Numbered from the stretch's first letter, positions 53,586-62,087 are shown. The stretch: 64,000 nucleotides of DNA from Arcicella rigui (GCF_034929435.1 NZ_JAYFUM010000021.1:77419-141418); one strand, 5' to 3'. The notes: generated from the sequence alone by a model not told the origin. Translations and numbers: made by a program.

Positions 53586-53621
53586 GGGAAAATTCTGCCC
53601 TCGGTACGGAGGAATTTTCCC
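53586..53621. repeat. Hairpin after the small-gene operon
   Basis: GGGAAAATTC pairs with GAATTTTCCC (53586-53595 and 53612-53621), with an inner CCTC/GGAGG pairing. No T-tail follows, so terminator function is uncertain. Confidence 0.5.
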
Positions 53622-53742
53622 TAAAAATTAGGCTCAAAAACTTCAAGAAAAGATTCAAAGGACAATTTTGCCAGTTCACTTCAATTTTCAATGGGCAATT
53701 CATAGAAAAGACTATATTTGACGCATTTTTAAATCTTTCAAA

Positions 53743-54732
53743 ATGCTTATAAATCCTTCAATAAGAAAATTCGTTTGGGGCGTTTCTTTTTTAGTCGCTC
53801 TTTTCGTCAATTTCCCCATTATTTTTCTAAACCTTCCCAGAATCACAAAATCCAATTTAGCCATTGCGGATGTTACACTTCAATTACTACTTTGTTTTGT
53901 GTATTCGATGGCACTTATTCATTTTTTGTATCGCTCTTCTCATGCCAATATCACCAAAAGCAAACAATATACTTATGCTTTTTTGATTTTTCTTGGCTTT
54001 GTTTTAATCCTGTCGGCGGTGAATATAAGTATCATTCAACTAAGCCCGATGACGACTTCTACCGTAGTAGTGCGTGGCGTTTTGATTGCCCTTATCGACT
54101 ATTTTTTCAGTAGATTCTTAACCGAAACCGACCGAAAAAATGAAGTATTATTGGAAAACGAACAACTGAAACAAGAAAACTTGATGAATCAATTATCGGC
54201 ACTGAAAAACCAATTGAATCCTCATTTTTTATTTAATTCCTTGAATACGCTGAGTTGGTTAATCAACGAAGACAAAGCCAAAAGCCAATTGTATCTTCAA
54301 AAATTATCGCAAGTATTGCGTTATTCATTGAGTATGCAAGAACAGACGATGGTGAATTTGAAAGATGAATTGATTTTGATGGACAATTATATTTTTTTGT
54401 TACAAATGCGATTTGGTGAAAACCTAAAAATTACCCAAAAACTTGAAGGCAAAGAAAAATTCAGGATTCCTCCGCATTCTTTACAATTACTTATCGAAAA
54501 TGCCATCAAGCACAATGTAATTTCTTCAAATTCGCCTTTAAAGATTACTATCAAAATAAAACCAGACGAAGAAATCATCATCGTCAGTAACACCATTCAC
54601 ACAAAAGCCAATTCAGCAGGTACAGGCATTGGGCTGGTGAACCTTAGTGAAAGATTTAGATTGTTGGTCGGACGTGAAATTGAAATTTTACAAGACAAAG
54701 CATTTACCGTGATTTTACCCTTGATTCCATGA
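53743..54732 (+). CDS. LytS-type membrane histidine kinase
   Basis: A 329-residue kinase: four transmembrane helices (about 10-130), a coiled coil (NEVLLENEQLKQENLMNQL), the His_kinase motif LKNQLNPHFLFNSLNTLS with the phospho-accepting His, and a HATPase domain with LLIENAIKHN and GTGIGLVNLSERF. It overlaps the LytTR response regulator gene by 4 bases, so the two form a standard two-component pair. Signal unknown. Confidence 0.92.
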   Translation: MLINPSIRKFVWGVSFLVALFVNFPIIFLNLPRITKSNLAIADVTLQLLLCFVYSMALIHFLYRSSHANITKSKQYTYAFLIFLGFVLILSAVNISIIQLSPMTTSTVVVRGVLIALIDYFFSRFLTETDRKNEVLLENEQLKQENLMNQLSALKNQLNPHFLFNSLNTLSWLINEDKAKSQLYLQKLSQVLRYSLSMQEQTMVNLKDELILMDNYIFLLQMRFGENLKITQKLEGKEKFRIPPHSLQLLIENAIKHNVISSNSPLKITIKIKPDEEIIIVSNTIHTKANSAGTGIGLVNLSERFRLLVGREIEILQDKAFTVILPLIP

Positions 54733-55487
54733 AAATAGTTATTATTGAAGACGAACCCGCAGCCGCTAATCAGTTGAAATTTATGTTGAATCAACTGAAT
54801 ATTAACCATGAAATACTTGCTACGATTGAAAGTGTAGAAGAAGGCATTGAATGGTTTAAACAAAACGAAAGTCCAGAATTGATTTTCTCGGATATTCAGT
54901 TGGCGGATGGCATTTCATTTGAAATTTATGAACAAATTCAACTGAAAGCTCCAATTATTTTTACCACCGCTTTTGACGAGTACGCCATTCGTGCTTTTAA
55001 ATTAAACAGTGTAGATTATTTACTAAAACCCATTGATGCGGATGCTTTGCAATTTGCCATTGAGAAGTATCATGGGCAACAATTATTCAAGGAAGAATTA
55101 TTGAATGAACTGATTCAGCAACAAGCTTTTTTACAGAAAACCTATCGAAAAAGCTTTTTGGTAAGATTCAGAGGGAAACTCTTGCCCATCAAAAGCGAAG
55201 ATTTTGCCTACTTTTTTATAGAAAATGGATTAGTTTACGGGCAGTTGTTTGATGGAAGAAAATTTGTGATGGATTTTAAATTAGATGATATTGAAACGCA
55301 ACTTAATCCCGAAGATTTTATCAGAGCCAACAGACAATATATTCTTTCCAGAGAAAGTATTACCGAAATACAATCTTATATCAATAGTCGAGTAAAAGTA
55401 AAAACCCAACCTATTGCCTCCACTGACGTTATCATCAGCAAAGAAAAAGTAACGCCATTCAAAAAGTGGTTTCAAAATTTGCCTTAA
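54729..55487 (+). CDS. LytTR-family response regulator
   Basis: A 252-residue regulator: receiver domain (1-120) with IIEDEPAA, the phosphorylated Asp in LIFSDIQLADG, TTAFDEYAIRAF and the conserved Lys in LKPID, followed by a LytTR DNA-binding domain (about 145-250; FLVRFRGKLLPIKSEDFAYF and FIRANRQYILSRESI). It is the partner of the overlapping kinase gene. Its targets are unknown. Confidence 0.93.
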   Translation: MKIVIIEDEPAAANQLKFMLNQLNINHEILATIESVEEGIEWFKQNESPELIFSDIQLADGISFEIYEQIQLKAPIIFTTAFDEYAIRAFKLNSVDYLLKPIDADALQFAIEKYHGQQLFKEELLNELIQQQAFLQKTYRKSFLVRFRGKLLPIKSEDFAYFFIENGLVYGQLFDGRKFVMDFKLDDIETQLNPEDFIRANRQYILSRESITEIQSYINSRVKVKTQPIASTDVIISKEKVTPFKKWFQNLP

Positions 55488-55634
55488 TCCTAAATACTTC
55501 AAATTATTTCCTCAGTTTTAGACGTTTCATTTGGCTTTTTTTCCTGTTCACTGCTAAAGTAGCCCAAATTTTCAATACAAAGATTCTCTTGAGCGTATTC
55601 TTAGAAAGTAATGGAAATTAAAATAAACCAAAAA

Positions 55635-57032
55635 ATGAATCTAAAACTTTCAATCTTTAGTGTTGTATTTGTTACAGTACTTTTAATCTTTGGTTGCGAA
55701 ACTACTGATGTTACCACAGAAACTACGGCATCAGTCACCGCATTGAATTGTACTTCGGCTACTTTTTCGAGTACAGCTACTGCTGGCACAGCTTATACAG
55801 GTACGGCAACTGTACCTTATACAGGAGGTAACGGAGGCGTTTACACCACTGGTACTGCTGTTTCGTCGTCGGGAGTAACGGGGCTTACGGCTACGCTTAC
55901 GGCAGGTACTTTGGCATCGGGCGATGGCTCTGTTACTTTTGCCATTACAGGTACACCAAATGCCAGCGGAACAGCAAGCTTTGCCATTTCGGTTGGTGGT
56001 CAGTCTTGTACTTTGTCCTTGACGGTGACGGCGGCTGGTTCTGGTACAGGTGGTACAAGTACGAGTGCTTCGGCTTGGTCGATAGACAGCGACATTAGCA
56101 ACATTGTAGCCATGGCAGAAGCATTTAAGGCTACACTTACTACTACACAGGTTACGGCTCTTCAAGACAGCTACAACAAAGCTCATGCCCAAAAATGGTC
56201 GAATTTGCCAGAAGGATTATACCGAGGCAGAGTTGGTTTACAGACAAGTACTTTCTCTACGGCACAATGGACGGCATTTTACAACCTTTTAAAAGCAGCG
56301 ACAAGCTCAATTACCAACGAAGGAAATGCTGAGTACTTAGGTATTTTAGCCGCAGACGATTACTTGAATTCTATTGGCGGTGGTTCTGACTACGGTTCGG
56401 GAAATTATTATATTGCCTTCATTGGTACGCCAAGTACAACAGGCTTGTGGTGCTTACAAATTGGTGGGCATCATGGCACTATCATTCATACTTATAGCGG
56501 AGGAAAAATGACGGGTGGAACACCTTCGTTCCGTTCAACAGAGCCATTCCCTACTTATACTTACAAAGGAGTAACTTACAATCCTATTCAACAAGAACAT
56601 GTAGCTTTGTCTGCTATGTTGAAAGGCTTGAGTTCGTCTGAACTAAGTACTGCCAAACGTTCATCTGCACAAAATGATTTAATTGCTGGCCCGCAAAAAG
56701 ACAGTAGCTTCCCTACAACCAAAACGGGTGTGAAAGTGGGAAATCTGACACAAGCTCAAAAAGATTTAGTATTGGCTGCTATCAAAACTTATACCGACGA
56801 TTTGGATGATAAAGCCGCCGCCGCCGTTTATGCTAAATACAAGGCTGATATTGATAATACTTATATCTCTTACTATGGCTCAACAGACTTAACCGCTTCT
56901 GGTGATTATGTATTGATTGATGGTCCAAATGTATGGATTGAATTTTCGATGCAAGGAGGTATTATCGTAAGAAATGCGAATCACCCACACTCTGTTTGGA
57001 GAGATAGACTTTCAGACTACGGAGCGAATTAA
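55635..57032 (+). CDS. Surface lipoprotein with Ig-like repeat module and DUF3500 domain
   Basis: A 465-residue protein from the ATG at 55635 (an ATG at 55611 is also in frame). Lipobox IFGC (Cys21) is followed by a Ser/Thr/Gly/Ala-rich Ig-like module (about 30-140; VPYTGGNGG, GVTGLTATL, TGTPNASGTASFAISVGG), a building block of many bacteroidotal surface proteins. Then comes a DUF3500 domain (about 150-460; LYRGRVGLQT, CLQIGGHHGTIIHTY, NPIQQEHVALSAML, NANHPHSVWRD). DUF3500 function is not established. His-rich motifs suggest metal binding (inference). Confidence 0.82.
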   Translation: MNLKLSIFSVVFVTVLLIFGCETTDVTTETTASVTALNCTSATFSSTATAGTAYTGTATVPYTGGNGGVYTTGTAVSSSGVTGLTATLTAGTLASGDGSVTFAITGTPNASGTASFAISVGGQSCTLSLTVTAAGSGTGGTSTSASAWSIDSDISNIVAMAEAFKATLTTTQVTALQDSYNKAHAQKWSNLPEGLYRGRVGLQTSTFSTAQWTAFYNLLKAATSSITNEGNAEYLGILAADDYLNSIGGGSDYGSGNYYIAFIGTPSTTGLWCLQIGGHHGTIIHTYSGGKMTGGTPSFRSTEPFPTYTYKGVTYNPIQQEHVALSAMLKGLSSSELSTAKRSSAQNDLIAGPQKDSSFPTTKTGVKVGNLTQAQKDLVLAAIKTYTDDLDDKAAAAVYAKYKADIDNTYISYYGSTDLTASGDYVLIDGPNVWIEFSMQGGIIVRNANHPHSVWRDRLSDYGAN

Positions 57033-57033
57033 A

Positions 57034-57169
57034 TCGGGCTTCGGAAGTCGGACTTCGGAAGTCGGATTTCAGGTGTCGGATTTCGGATTTATTAAATGTT
57101 TTCATTTGAAGTACCTTATTAAAATAAGGTCATTTTTTAAAAATCAGAAATCCCAAATCCAAAATAGCT
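57034..57169. repeat. Heptad-phased inverted array (57.1 kb), TCGG type
   Basis: Eight consecutive 7-nt units start at 57034, 57041, 57048, 57055, 57062, 57069, 57076 and 57083; seven begin TCGG (TCGGATT, TCGGAAG). The right arm has units at 57142, 57149, 57156 and 57163 (AATCAGA, AATCCCA and so on), the reverse-complement words. The loop holds a small hairpin ACCTTAT/ATAAGGT. It lies between the DUF3500 stop and its terminator, so it should be transcribed. A relative with a similar loop is at 61.9 kb. Confidence 0.85.
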
Positions 57170-57198
57170 TTCAATATCATTTCTTTAAAAACGTATTT

Positions 57199-57235
57199 AC
57201 AAACAGGTTGAATCATAAGTATTCAACCTGTTTGT
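57199..57235 (+). terminator. Intrinsic terminator
   Basis: A perfect 15-bp stem (57199-57213 with 57221-57235), a seven-base loop and a short T-rich tail, after the heptad array. Confidence 0.75.
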
Positions 57236-57273
57236 ATTCTTCATTACCATAAATTTTTCTAATAACTCACAAC

Positions 57274-58809
57274 ATGAAATCAAATCTCAAAAGCTTTTGT
57301 ATCATACTAAGTTTGGCTCTTTGTTCTTTTACTTCCCCAAAGCCAGACCTTAGTTTTCAAGCACAAAAATATGTTTCACAAACGCTTACTTTTGAAGGAA
57401 AAACCTTTATTGTAAGAGCGTATGAAAATATCATTTATGTTGAAAATCCAGTAGATACGTTATATCAAAAAATGAATATTTACATTCCAGAAGAGTACTT
57501 CACAGGAAAAAAAGTAAATGCTTATACCGCCGCCACAGCTCCGATTTTCTTCCCCAATAAAGTAGGCGGTTATATGCCTGCACAGCCTGCTACCCTCAAA
57601 GAAACGCCAATGGGAATGGGTGGAAATCGCCCTCCTATGAATGGAATGCCACCAATGGGCGACAGAAGACCCGAAGGAATGCCAGCCATGCCACAAGCAA
57701 AGCCTTCAACAGTAGTTGCCGCTTTGGCAAAAGGCTATGTAGTAGCTTCGGCTGGTGCAAGAGGACGCACTTTGAAAGGAAGTAACGGTGAATACACGGG
57801 CAAAGCTCCTGCGGGCATTGTAGATTTAAAGGCAGCAGTACGATATTTGAAATTCAATGACAAACTGATGCCGGGAGATGCTAATAAAATCATTTCAAAT
57901 GGTACAAGTGCAGGCGGTGCTATGTCAACTTTAATTGGAGCAACGGGTAATAATCCAGATTATGAACCCTATTTAAAAGCACTGGGTGCTGCCAATGCAA
58001 CAGATGATATTTTTGCCGTTTCTGCTTATTGCCCAATTACCAATTTAGACCACGCTGACATGGCTTATGAATGGCAGTTCAACGGCATCAATACTTATAA
58101 AAAAGGTTGGCCAGCTCCTGCAAAAAGTAGCGATGCTCCTTCGGTGTTGAACGACGAACAAATCAAAGCATCAGCACAATTAAAAACACTTTTTCCTGCT
58201 TATGTTAATAGTTTGAATTTAAAAGATACGAAGGGAAAAACCTTGACTTTGGATGCTGAGGGAAATGGAAGTTTTAAAGATTTAGTCATCAATTACGTAA
58301 TTGCATCGGCACAAAAAGTCTTGAATGAAGGAAAAGATATGTCAGGCTATTCGTTCTTGAAAATTACAGATAACAAAGTAACAGCTTTAGATTTTGGAGC
58401 TTATCTCAATTATTTGGAGCGAATGAAAACACCTCCAGCTTTCGATGCTTTAGACCTTTCAACTGGAGAAAATATGTTATTTGGTTCAGCTACGATTGAT
58501 AAACAACATTTTACAGAATTCGCTCAAAAAAACTCAAGTATTGAGGCTTCAAGCGTAGATGAGTTATTGGTGAAAATGATGAATCCCATGTATTATTTGG
58601 GACAAAAAAATACGACAAATGCTAAACACTGGCGTATTAGACATGGCTCTAAAGACAAAGATACTTCGCTCGCTATCTCAGTGATATTAACTACGGCATT
58701 ACAAAATAATAGTATTGATGCCAATCTGGAATTTCCGTGGGATAAACCGCATAGTGGCGATTATGACCTCAATGAACTATTTGCTTGGATAGACGGACTT
58801 TGCAAATAA
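57274..58809 (+). CDS. Exported subtype-B tannase-like esterase
   Basis: A 511-residue alpha/beta hydrolase with a signal peptide (about 1-22). The nucleophile elbow is NGTSAGGAM (Ser212), with SAYCPITNLDHADMAYEW after it, an acid site in HGSKDKDTS and a C-terminal His in KPHSGDYD. This order matches subtype-B tannases (Lactobacillus type), which hydrolyse galloyl esters. Natural substrate here is unproven. Odd: residues 111-144 are an insert rich in Met, Pro and Gly with seven Met. The gene opens a run of exported hydrolases to 63.9 kb. Confidence 0.8.
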   Translation: MKSNLKSFCIILSLALCSFTSPKPDLSFQAQKYVSQTLTFEGKTFIVRAYENIIYVENPVDTLYQKMNIYIPEEYFTGKKVNAYTAATAPIFFPNKVGGYMPAQPATLKETPMGMGGNRPPMNGMPPMGDRRPEGMPAMPQAKPSTVVAALAKGYVVASAGARGRTLKGSNGEYTGKAPAGIVDLKAAVRYLKFNDKLMPGDANKIISNGTSAGGAMSTLIGATGNNPDYEPYLKALGAANATDDIFAVSAYCPITNLDHADMAYEWQFNGINTYKKGWPAPAKSSDAPSVLNDEQIKASAQLKTLFPAYVNSLNLKDTKGKTLTLDAEGNGSFKDLVINYVIASAQKVLNEGKDMSGYSFLKITDNKVTALDFGAYLNYLERMKTPPAFDALDLSTGENMLFGSATIDKQHFTEFAQKNSSIEASSVDELLVKMMNPMYYLGQKNTTNAKHWRIRHGSKDKDTSLAISVILTTALQNNSIDANLEFPWDKPHSGDYDLNELFAWIDGLCK

Positions 58810-58872
58810 ACAATGTGAAAATGTTCATAAGTAGTTTTCGGACGTACAGCGAAATATCTGTATGCGACGGAC

Positions 58873-58919
58873 TTAATTTTTTAGATTTAGTTAAAATTTT
58901 AAATCCCTTAAAAAATTAA
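58873..58919. repeat. AT-rich inverted repeat just before the dipeptidase start
   Basis: TTAATTTTTTA at 58873 pairs with TAAAAAATTAA ending at 58919, with additional pairing of GATTTA and TAAATC. It ends five bases before the start codon, so the stem covers the ribosome-binding region. Confidence 0.5.
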
Positions 58920-58923
58920 AAAT

Positions 58924-60093
58924 ATGGCAAATTCACAAGAAGAATGGTCACGCAGAAAGTTTATAGCTACTTTGGCTGGCGTAGGCACTACGATGATGTT
59001 GAGTCCGCTTTTATCTTGGGCAGAGGATGAAATTGGCCCACGTATCGCCAAAATTGTAGCAAAAACCATCGGCGTAGATACACATAATCATATTGATGTG
59101 CCACTTTCGGGCGACTTACCTTATCCCGCAATTGATTTAGCAGGTGATTTGCAAAAATCTGGTTTATCGGCTATTTGTATGACTTTTGCCGTTGATTATC
59201 AAAAACTTGTAAATCCAGACGACGGCTATAAAAGATTTATTAATGGTTTAAACGCCATGGATGATGCCTTGAAAAGTAATAAAATGAAACGCTCGCTGAA
59301 TCTTTCAGATTTGAAAACAGCCCATAAAAAGCATCAAGCTACCGTTATTCAATCAGTAGAAGGGGGGCATTTTCTGGAAGGAAAAATTGAACGTTTGGAA
59401 GAAGCCTATCAGCGTGGCTTGCGTCATCTTGGACTTTTACACGACAACGATGCCTCTGTGCCTTTGGGTGATATTTTTACGAATCCTGTAAAATGGGGTG
59501 GACTTACTCCTTTTGGTGAAGAAGTAATCAAAGAAGCCAATCGTTTGGGCATCATGATAGACCTTGCTCATTGTACCAATGATGCCGTAAACGCAGCGTT
59601 AAAAATCTCGACCAAACCTGTGATTATTTCACATACTGGACTTGATACGCAGTTAGGCTCAAATGCGAACTTCGCTAAAATGATGAAACCACGACTCATA
59701 AGTAAAGAACAAGCAAAAATTGTGGCTGAAGCTGGCGGAGTAATTGGCGTTTGGACGCATCTCTCAGATTCGCCGATGGAGTACGTCCAAAATGTAAGGG
59801 CTTTGGTTGATATTGTAGGCATCGACCACGTTTGTATTGGTACTGATACCAAACTAACGCCAGCATACAGACCGCCAGCACCTAACCAAGGGAAAGAAAA
59901 TACTCCTCCGAAAGAAAAACCCAAAGCTCGTGTCGGCGAAAGAACCAACGAAGCTTGGCAAGACCAAAAAGTAGGTTTTTATTATGCCGTTGTTGATGCG
60001 ATGTTAAAAACAGGTTTCAACGAAGACGAAATCATCAAATTTGGCGGAGGAAATTTTTGTAGAATTTTCGATGCAGCAACGACTGGAAAGTAA
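58924..60093 (+). CDS. Tat-exported M19 membrane dipeptidase-like enzyme
   Basis: A 389-residue protein with a twin-arginine signal (SRRKFIATLAGVGTTMML). The M19 (renal dipeptidase) barrel shows GVDTHNHIDVP (first metal site), VIQSVEGGHFLEG (bridging Glu), MIDLAHCTNDAV, IISHTGLD and HVCIGTD (metal His and Asp). It hydrolyses dipeptides, possibly with D-residues. A Pro/Lys-rich loop (about 318-340) is an insert. The HupE-type gene follows 40 bases later. Confidence 0.9.
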   Translation: MANSQEEWSRRKFIATLAGVGTTMMLSPLLSWAEDEIGPRIAKIVAKTIGVDTHNHIDVPLSGDLPYPAIDLAGDLQKSGLSAICMTFAVDYQKLVNPDDGYKRFINGLNAMDDALKSNKMKRSLNLSDLKTAHKKHQATVIQSVEGGHFLEGKIERLEEAYQRGLRHLGLLHDNDASVPLGDIFTNPVKWGGLTPFGEEVIKEANRLGIMIDLAHCTNDAVNAALKISTKPVIISHTGLDTQLGSNANFAKMMKPRLISKEQAKIVAEAGGVIGVWTHLSDSPMEYVQNVRALVDIVGIDHVCIGTDTKLTPAYRPPAPNQGKENTPPKEKPKARVGERTNEAWQDQKVGFYYAVVDAMLKTGFNEDEIIKFGGGNFCRIFDAATTGK

Positions 60094-60133
60094 ATATTAA
60101 ATAGAGTATCACTACTTGTGCAAAACAACATTA

Positions 60134-61312
60134 ATGAAAAAATATAAATTTCTTTTTTTACTCGTTCTGTTATTACAGGTCGCCCAGTGGCAAGACTTGC
60201 AGGCTCATCCAATGCCTAATTCGATGGTAATTTTGAAAATCCATGAAAAAAATATTTCAGGAGAAATTCAGATTCCATTGAATGAATTACAATCTGCCAT
60301 TGGTTTGGGAGTAAACGACCATTCAGAAAAATTAGTAGAGCGTTTGGGCGATACTTTGAAAGCCTATTTGCTACAACATATTCGCCCAAAAACATTTGAT
60401 GGAAAACCATGGTCGGTAACATTGGATACGATGAAAGTATATGCGATACAGAGTCGTCTTTCGGGAAATTATAAAGAATTGATTGTCGAGTTTTCGATGA
60501 GTCCGCCTAAGTATTATGACTTACGAAACTTCTATTTTGATTACGATGTTGTTTTGCACCAAGTGGCAAGCCACAAAATTTTAGTTGCTGTAAAGCAAGA
60601 TTGGCAAAGGGGAATTTTATCAGAAGATGCTACTTATCAAAGTGTTGGCGTGATTGACTTGGACGTTCCGACGGGTAAAATCAAACCTTTTCAAATCAGT
60701 TTGCAACAAGGAAGTATTTGGCAAGGACTACAAAATATGATTTTGTTGGGTGTCAAACACATTCAAGAAGGTACAGACCACATACTTTTTATTCTTACTT
60801 TACTCTTACCTGCTATGCTTTTGGTAGAGAATAAACAATGGGGAAAAGCCGATAATTATCAAGCAAGCTTACTGAATTTACTCAGGATTGTCACGGCTTT
60901 TACCATTGGACATTCGCTTACTTTATTTTTGGGAACGGTACAATGGATTCAGTTGCCCGTTAAGCCAATTGAAGTACTAATAGCAGTGACGATTTTAATT
61001 TCAGCTTTTCATGCTTATCGCCCTATTTATCCTAAAAGAGAAGTATTAATTGCAGGAAGTTTCGGATTAATTCACGGATTGGCTTTTGCTGAGACTTTGA
61101 CGAATTTACAGCTTTCAACTCAACAAATGATATTGAGTATTCTGGGCTTCAATTTGGGCATAGAACTTATGCAATTATTTATTATTGTCTTGGCTTTTCC
61201 TGTTTTACTTTTTCTTTCAAAAACAGCTTATTATCCAATTATTCGTAAAACTGGAGCAATTGTAATGATGATTTTAGCTTCTGGGTGGATGATAGAGCGT
61301 ATAAAGCTTTGA
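60134..61312 (+). CDS. HupE/UreJ-family membrane protein, long form with exported N-domain
   Basis: A 392-residue protein: signal peptide (about 1-26, ending LQAHP), an extracytoplasmic domain (about 30-190), then a HupE/UreJ membrane part with GVKHIQEGTDHILFIL, TAFTIGHSLTLFLG and FGLIHGLAFAETL. The three His/Asp motifs match those of the 199-residue paralogue at 41487. A metal transport or sensing role is likely, metal unknown. The ATG at 60134 was chosen over an upstream TTG. Its last three codons lie inside the first heptad of the array downstream. Confidence 0.87.
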   Translation: MKKYKFLFLLVLLLQVAQWQDLQAHPMPNSMVILKIHEKNISGEIQIPLNELQSAIGLGVNDHSEKLVERLGDTLKAYLLQHIRPKTFDGKPWSVTLDTMKVYAIQSRLSGNYKELIVEFSMSPPKYYDLRNFYFDYDVVLHQVASHKILVAVKQDWQRGILSEDATYQSVGVIDLDVPTGKIKPFQISLQQGSIWQGLQNMILLGVKHIQEGTDHILFILTLLLPAMLLVENKQWGKADNYQASLLNLLRIVTAFTIGHSLTLFLGTVQWIQLPVKPIEVLIAVTILISAFHAYRPIYPKREVLIAGSFGLIHGLAFAETLTNLQLSTQQMILSILGFNLGIELMQLFIIVLAFPVLLFLSKTAYYPIIRKTGAIVMMILASGWMIERIKL

Positions 61313-61420
61313 GCTACGAGCCTTGAGCTATGAGCTATGAGCAATGAGCCAAAAAGTTTCACATAGCATTTTGGATTAAAAAAGGCTCATAGCTCACAGC
61401 TCAAAGCTCATAGCTTAAAA
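61306..61420. repeat. Heptad-phased inverted array (61.35 kb), GAGC type
   Basis: Six consecutive 7-nt units start at 61306, 61313, 61320, 61327, 61334 and 61341 (for example GCTATGA twice, GCAATGA). The first contains the HupE stop codon TGA. The right arm has units at 61387, 61394, 61401 and 61408 (TCATAGC, TCACAGC, TCAAAGC). It ends exactly at the stop of the convergent yjdM gene. Words and the AGCATTTTG loop segment match the 46.5-kb array. Confidence 0.87.
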
Positions 61421-61759
61421 CTACGCCTTCCTAACAAATTCAGATTTCAGAGCCATTGCACCGAAACCGTCAATTTTGCAGTCAATATTATGGTCGCCAT
61501 CAGTTAGGCGAATATTTTTTACTTTCGTACCTGCTTTAATGGCTTTCGGAGCACCTTTTACGGGTAAATCTTTGATAACAACTACGGTGTCGCCATCTTT
61601 CAATTCATTTCCATTCGAATCCAAAATTTTTGAACCCGCTTCTTCGGCTTCTACTTCATCAGGATTCCATTCATAAAAACATTCAGGACACACTAATAGC
61701 GAATCGCTTGGATAGGTGAACTCACTATTACATTTGGGACAAGGGGCAAATTCAGACAT
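61421..61759 (-). CDS. yjdM: YjdM/PhnA-family zinc-ribbon protein
   Basis: A 112-residue protein with an N-terminal zinc ribbon (CPKCNSEFTY, CPECFYEW) and the C-terminal PhnA domain: DSNGNELKDGDTVVVIKDLPVKGAPKAIK and HNIDCKIDGFGAMALKSEFVRK. YjdM (formerly PhnA) has no proven biochemical role. It is convergent with the long HupE gene and has its own divergent upstream region. Confidence 0.92.
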   Translation of the reverse strand: MSEFAPCPKCNSEFTYPSDSLLVCPECFYEWNPDEVEAEEAGSKILDSNGNELKDGDTVVVIKDLPVKGAPKAIKAGTKVKNIRLTDGDHNIDCKIDGFGAMALKSEFVRKA

Positions 61760-61895
61760 GAAATTATTTTAATAAAATGACAATTTTAGTGCGTTAGGAC
61801 AATCTAACAGTCCGCAAATTAAGCATATTTCATGAATAAACCCGAAACGACTCCCATAACTCATCATTTGTACTGTGCGAAGGATTGTGAAAATG

Positions 61896-62016
61896 ATTGA
61901 TTTCGGATTTCGGGTGTCGGATTTCGGCTTCCTCAAAAACGATTTTTTAGAAGTATTTTATAAAACAAAGTCATTTTATCCAATTTCCGAAATTAGAAAT
62001 CCCAAATCCAAAATAA
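61896..62016. repeat. Heptad-phased inverted array (61.95 kb), TCGG type
   Basis: Units starting TCGG lie at 61903, 61910, 61917 and 61924, in 7-nt phase. The right arm has units at 61990, 61997, 62004 and 62011 (AAATCCC, AAATCCA). Left arm, right arm and loop (GAAGTA...GTCATTTT) match the 57.1-kb array. This copy lies between divergent genes, so it is not a 3' terminator. Nothing else definite is seen in 61760-62207 except the dyad at 62067 and the leader of the carboxylesterase gene. Confidence 0.83.
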
Positions 62017-62066
62017 TATTTGAATAACTCATCATTCATAATTCACAAATTGGCTTAACATTTAGC

Positions 62067-62087
62067 TATCTGGTCGCATACCAGATA
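62067..62087. promoter_or_regulatory. Candidate operator dyad TATCTGGT-N5-ACCAGATA
   Basis: A perfect 8-bp inverted repeat with five-base spacer (21 bases in total), 121 bases before the carboxylesterase start. There is no T-tail. It could be a regulator site; no regulator gene is adjacent. Confidence 0.45.

Noticed and set aside
55731..56192. Long minus-strand frame inside the DUF3500 gene
   Set aside because: Its Cys/Arg/Ser/Thr-rich product is the shadow of the Ser/Thr/Gly-rich coding strand.
56974..57252. A 92-codon frame across the 57.1-kb gap as a gene
   Set aside because: It overlaps the DUF3500 end and translates the heptad array into a periodic Ser/Gly/Phe peptide; it is a by-product of the repeat.
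20223..62016. CRISPR arrays as explanation of the repeats
   Set aside because: Units are 7 bases with no spacers, the arms are inverted, and no cas genes are present.
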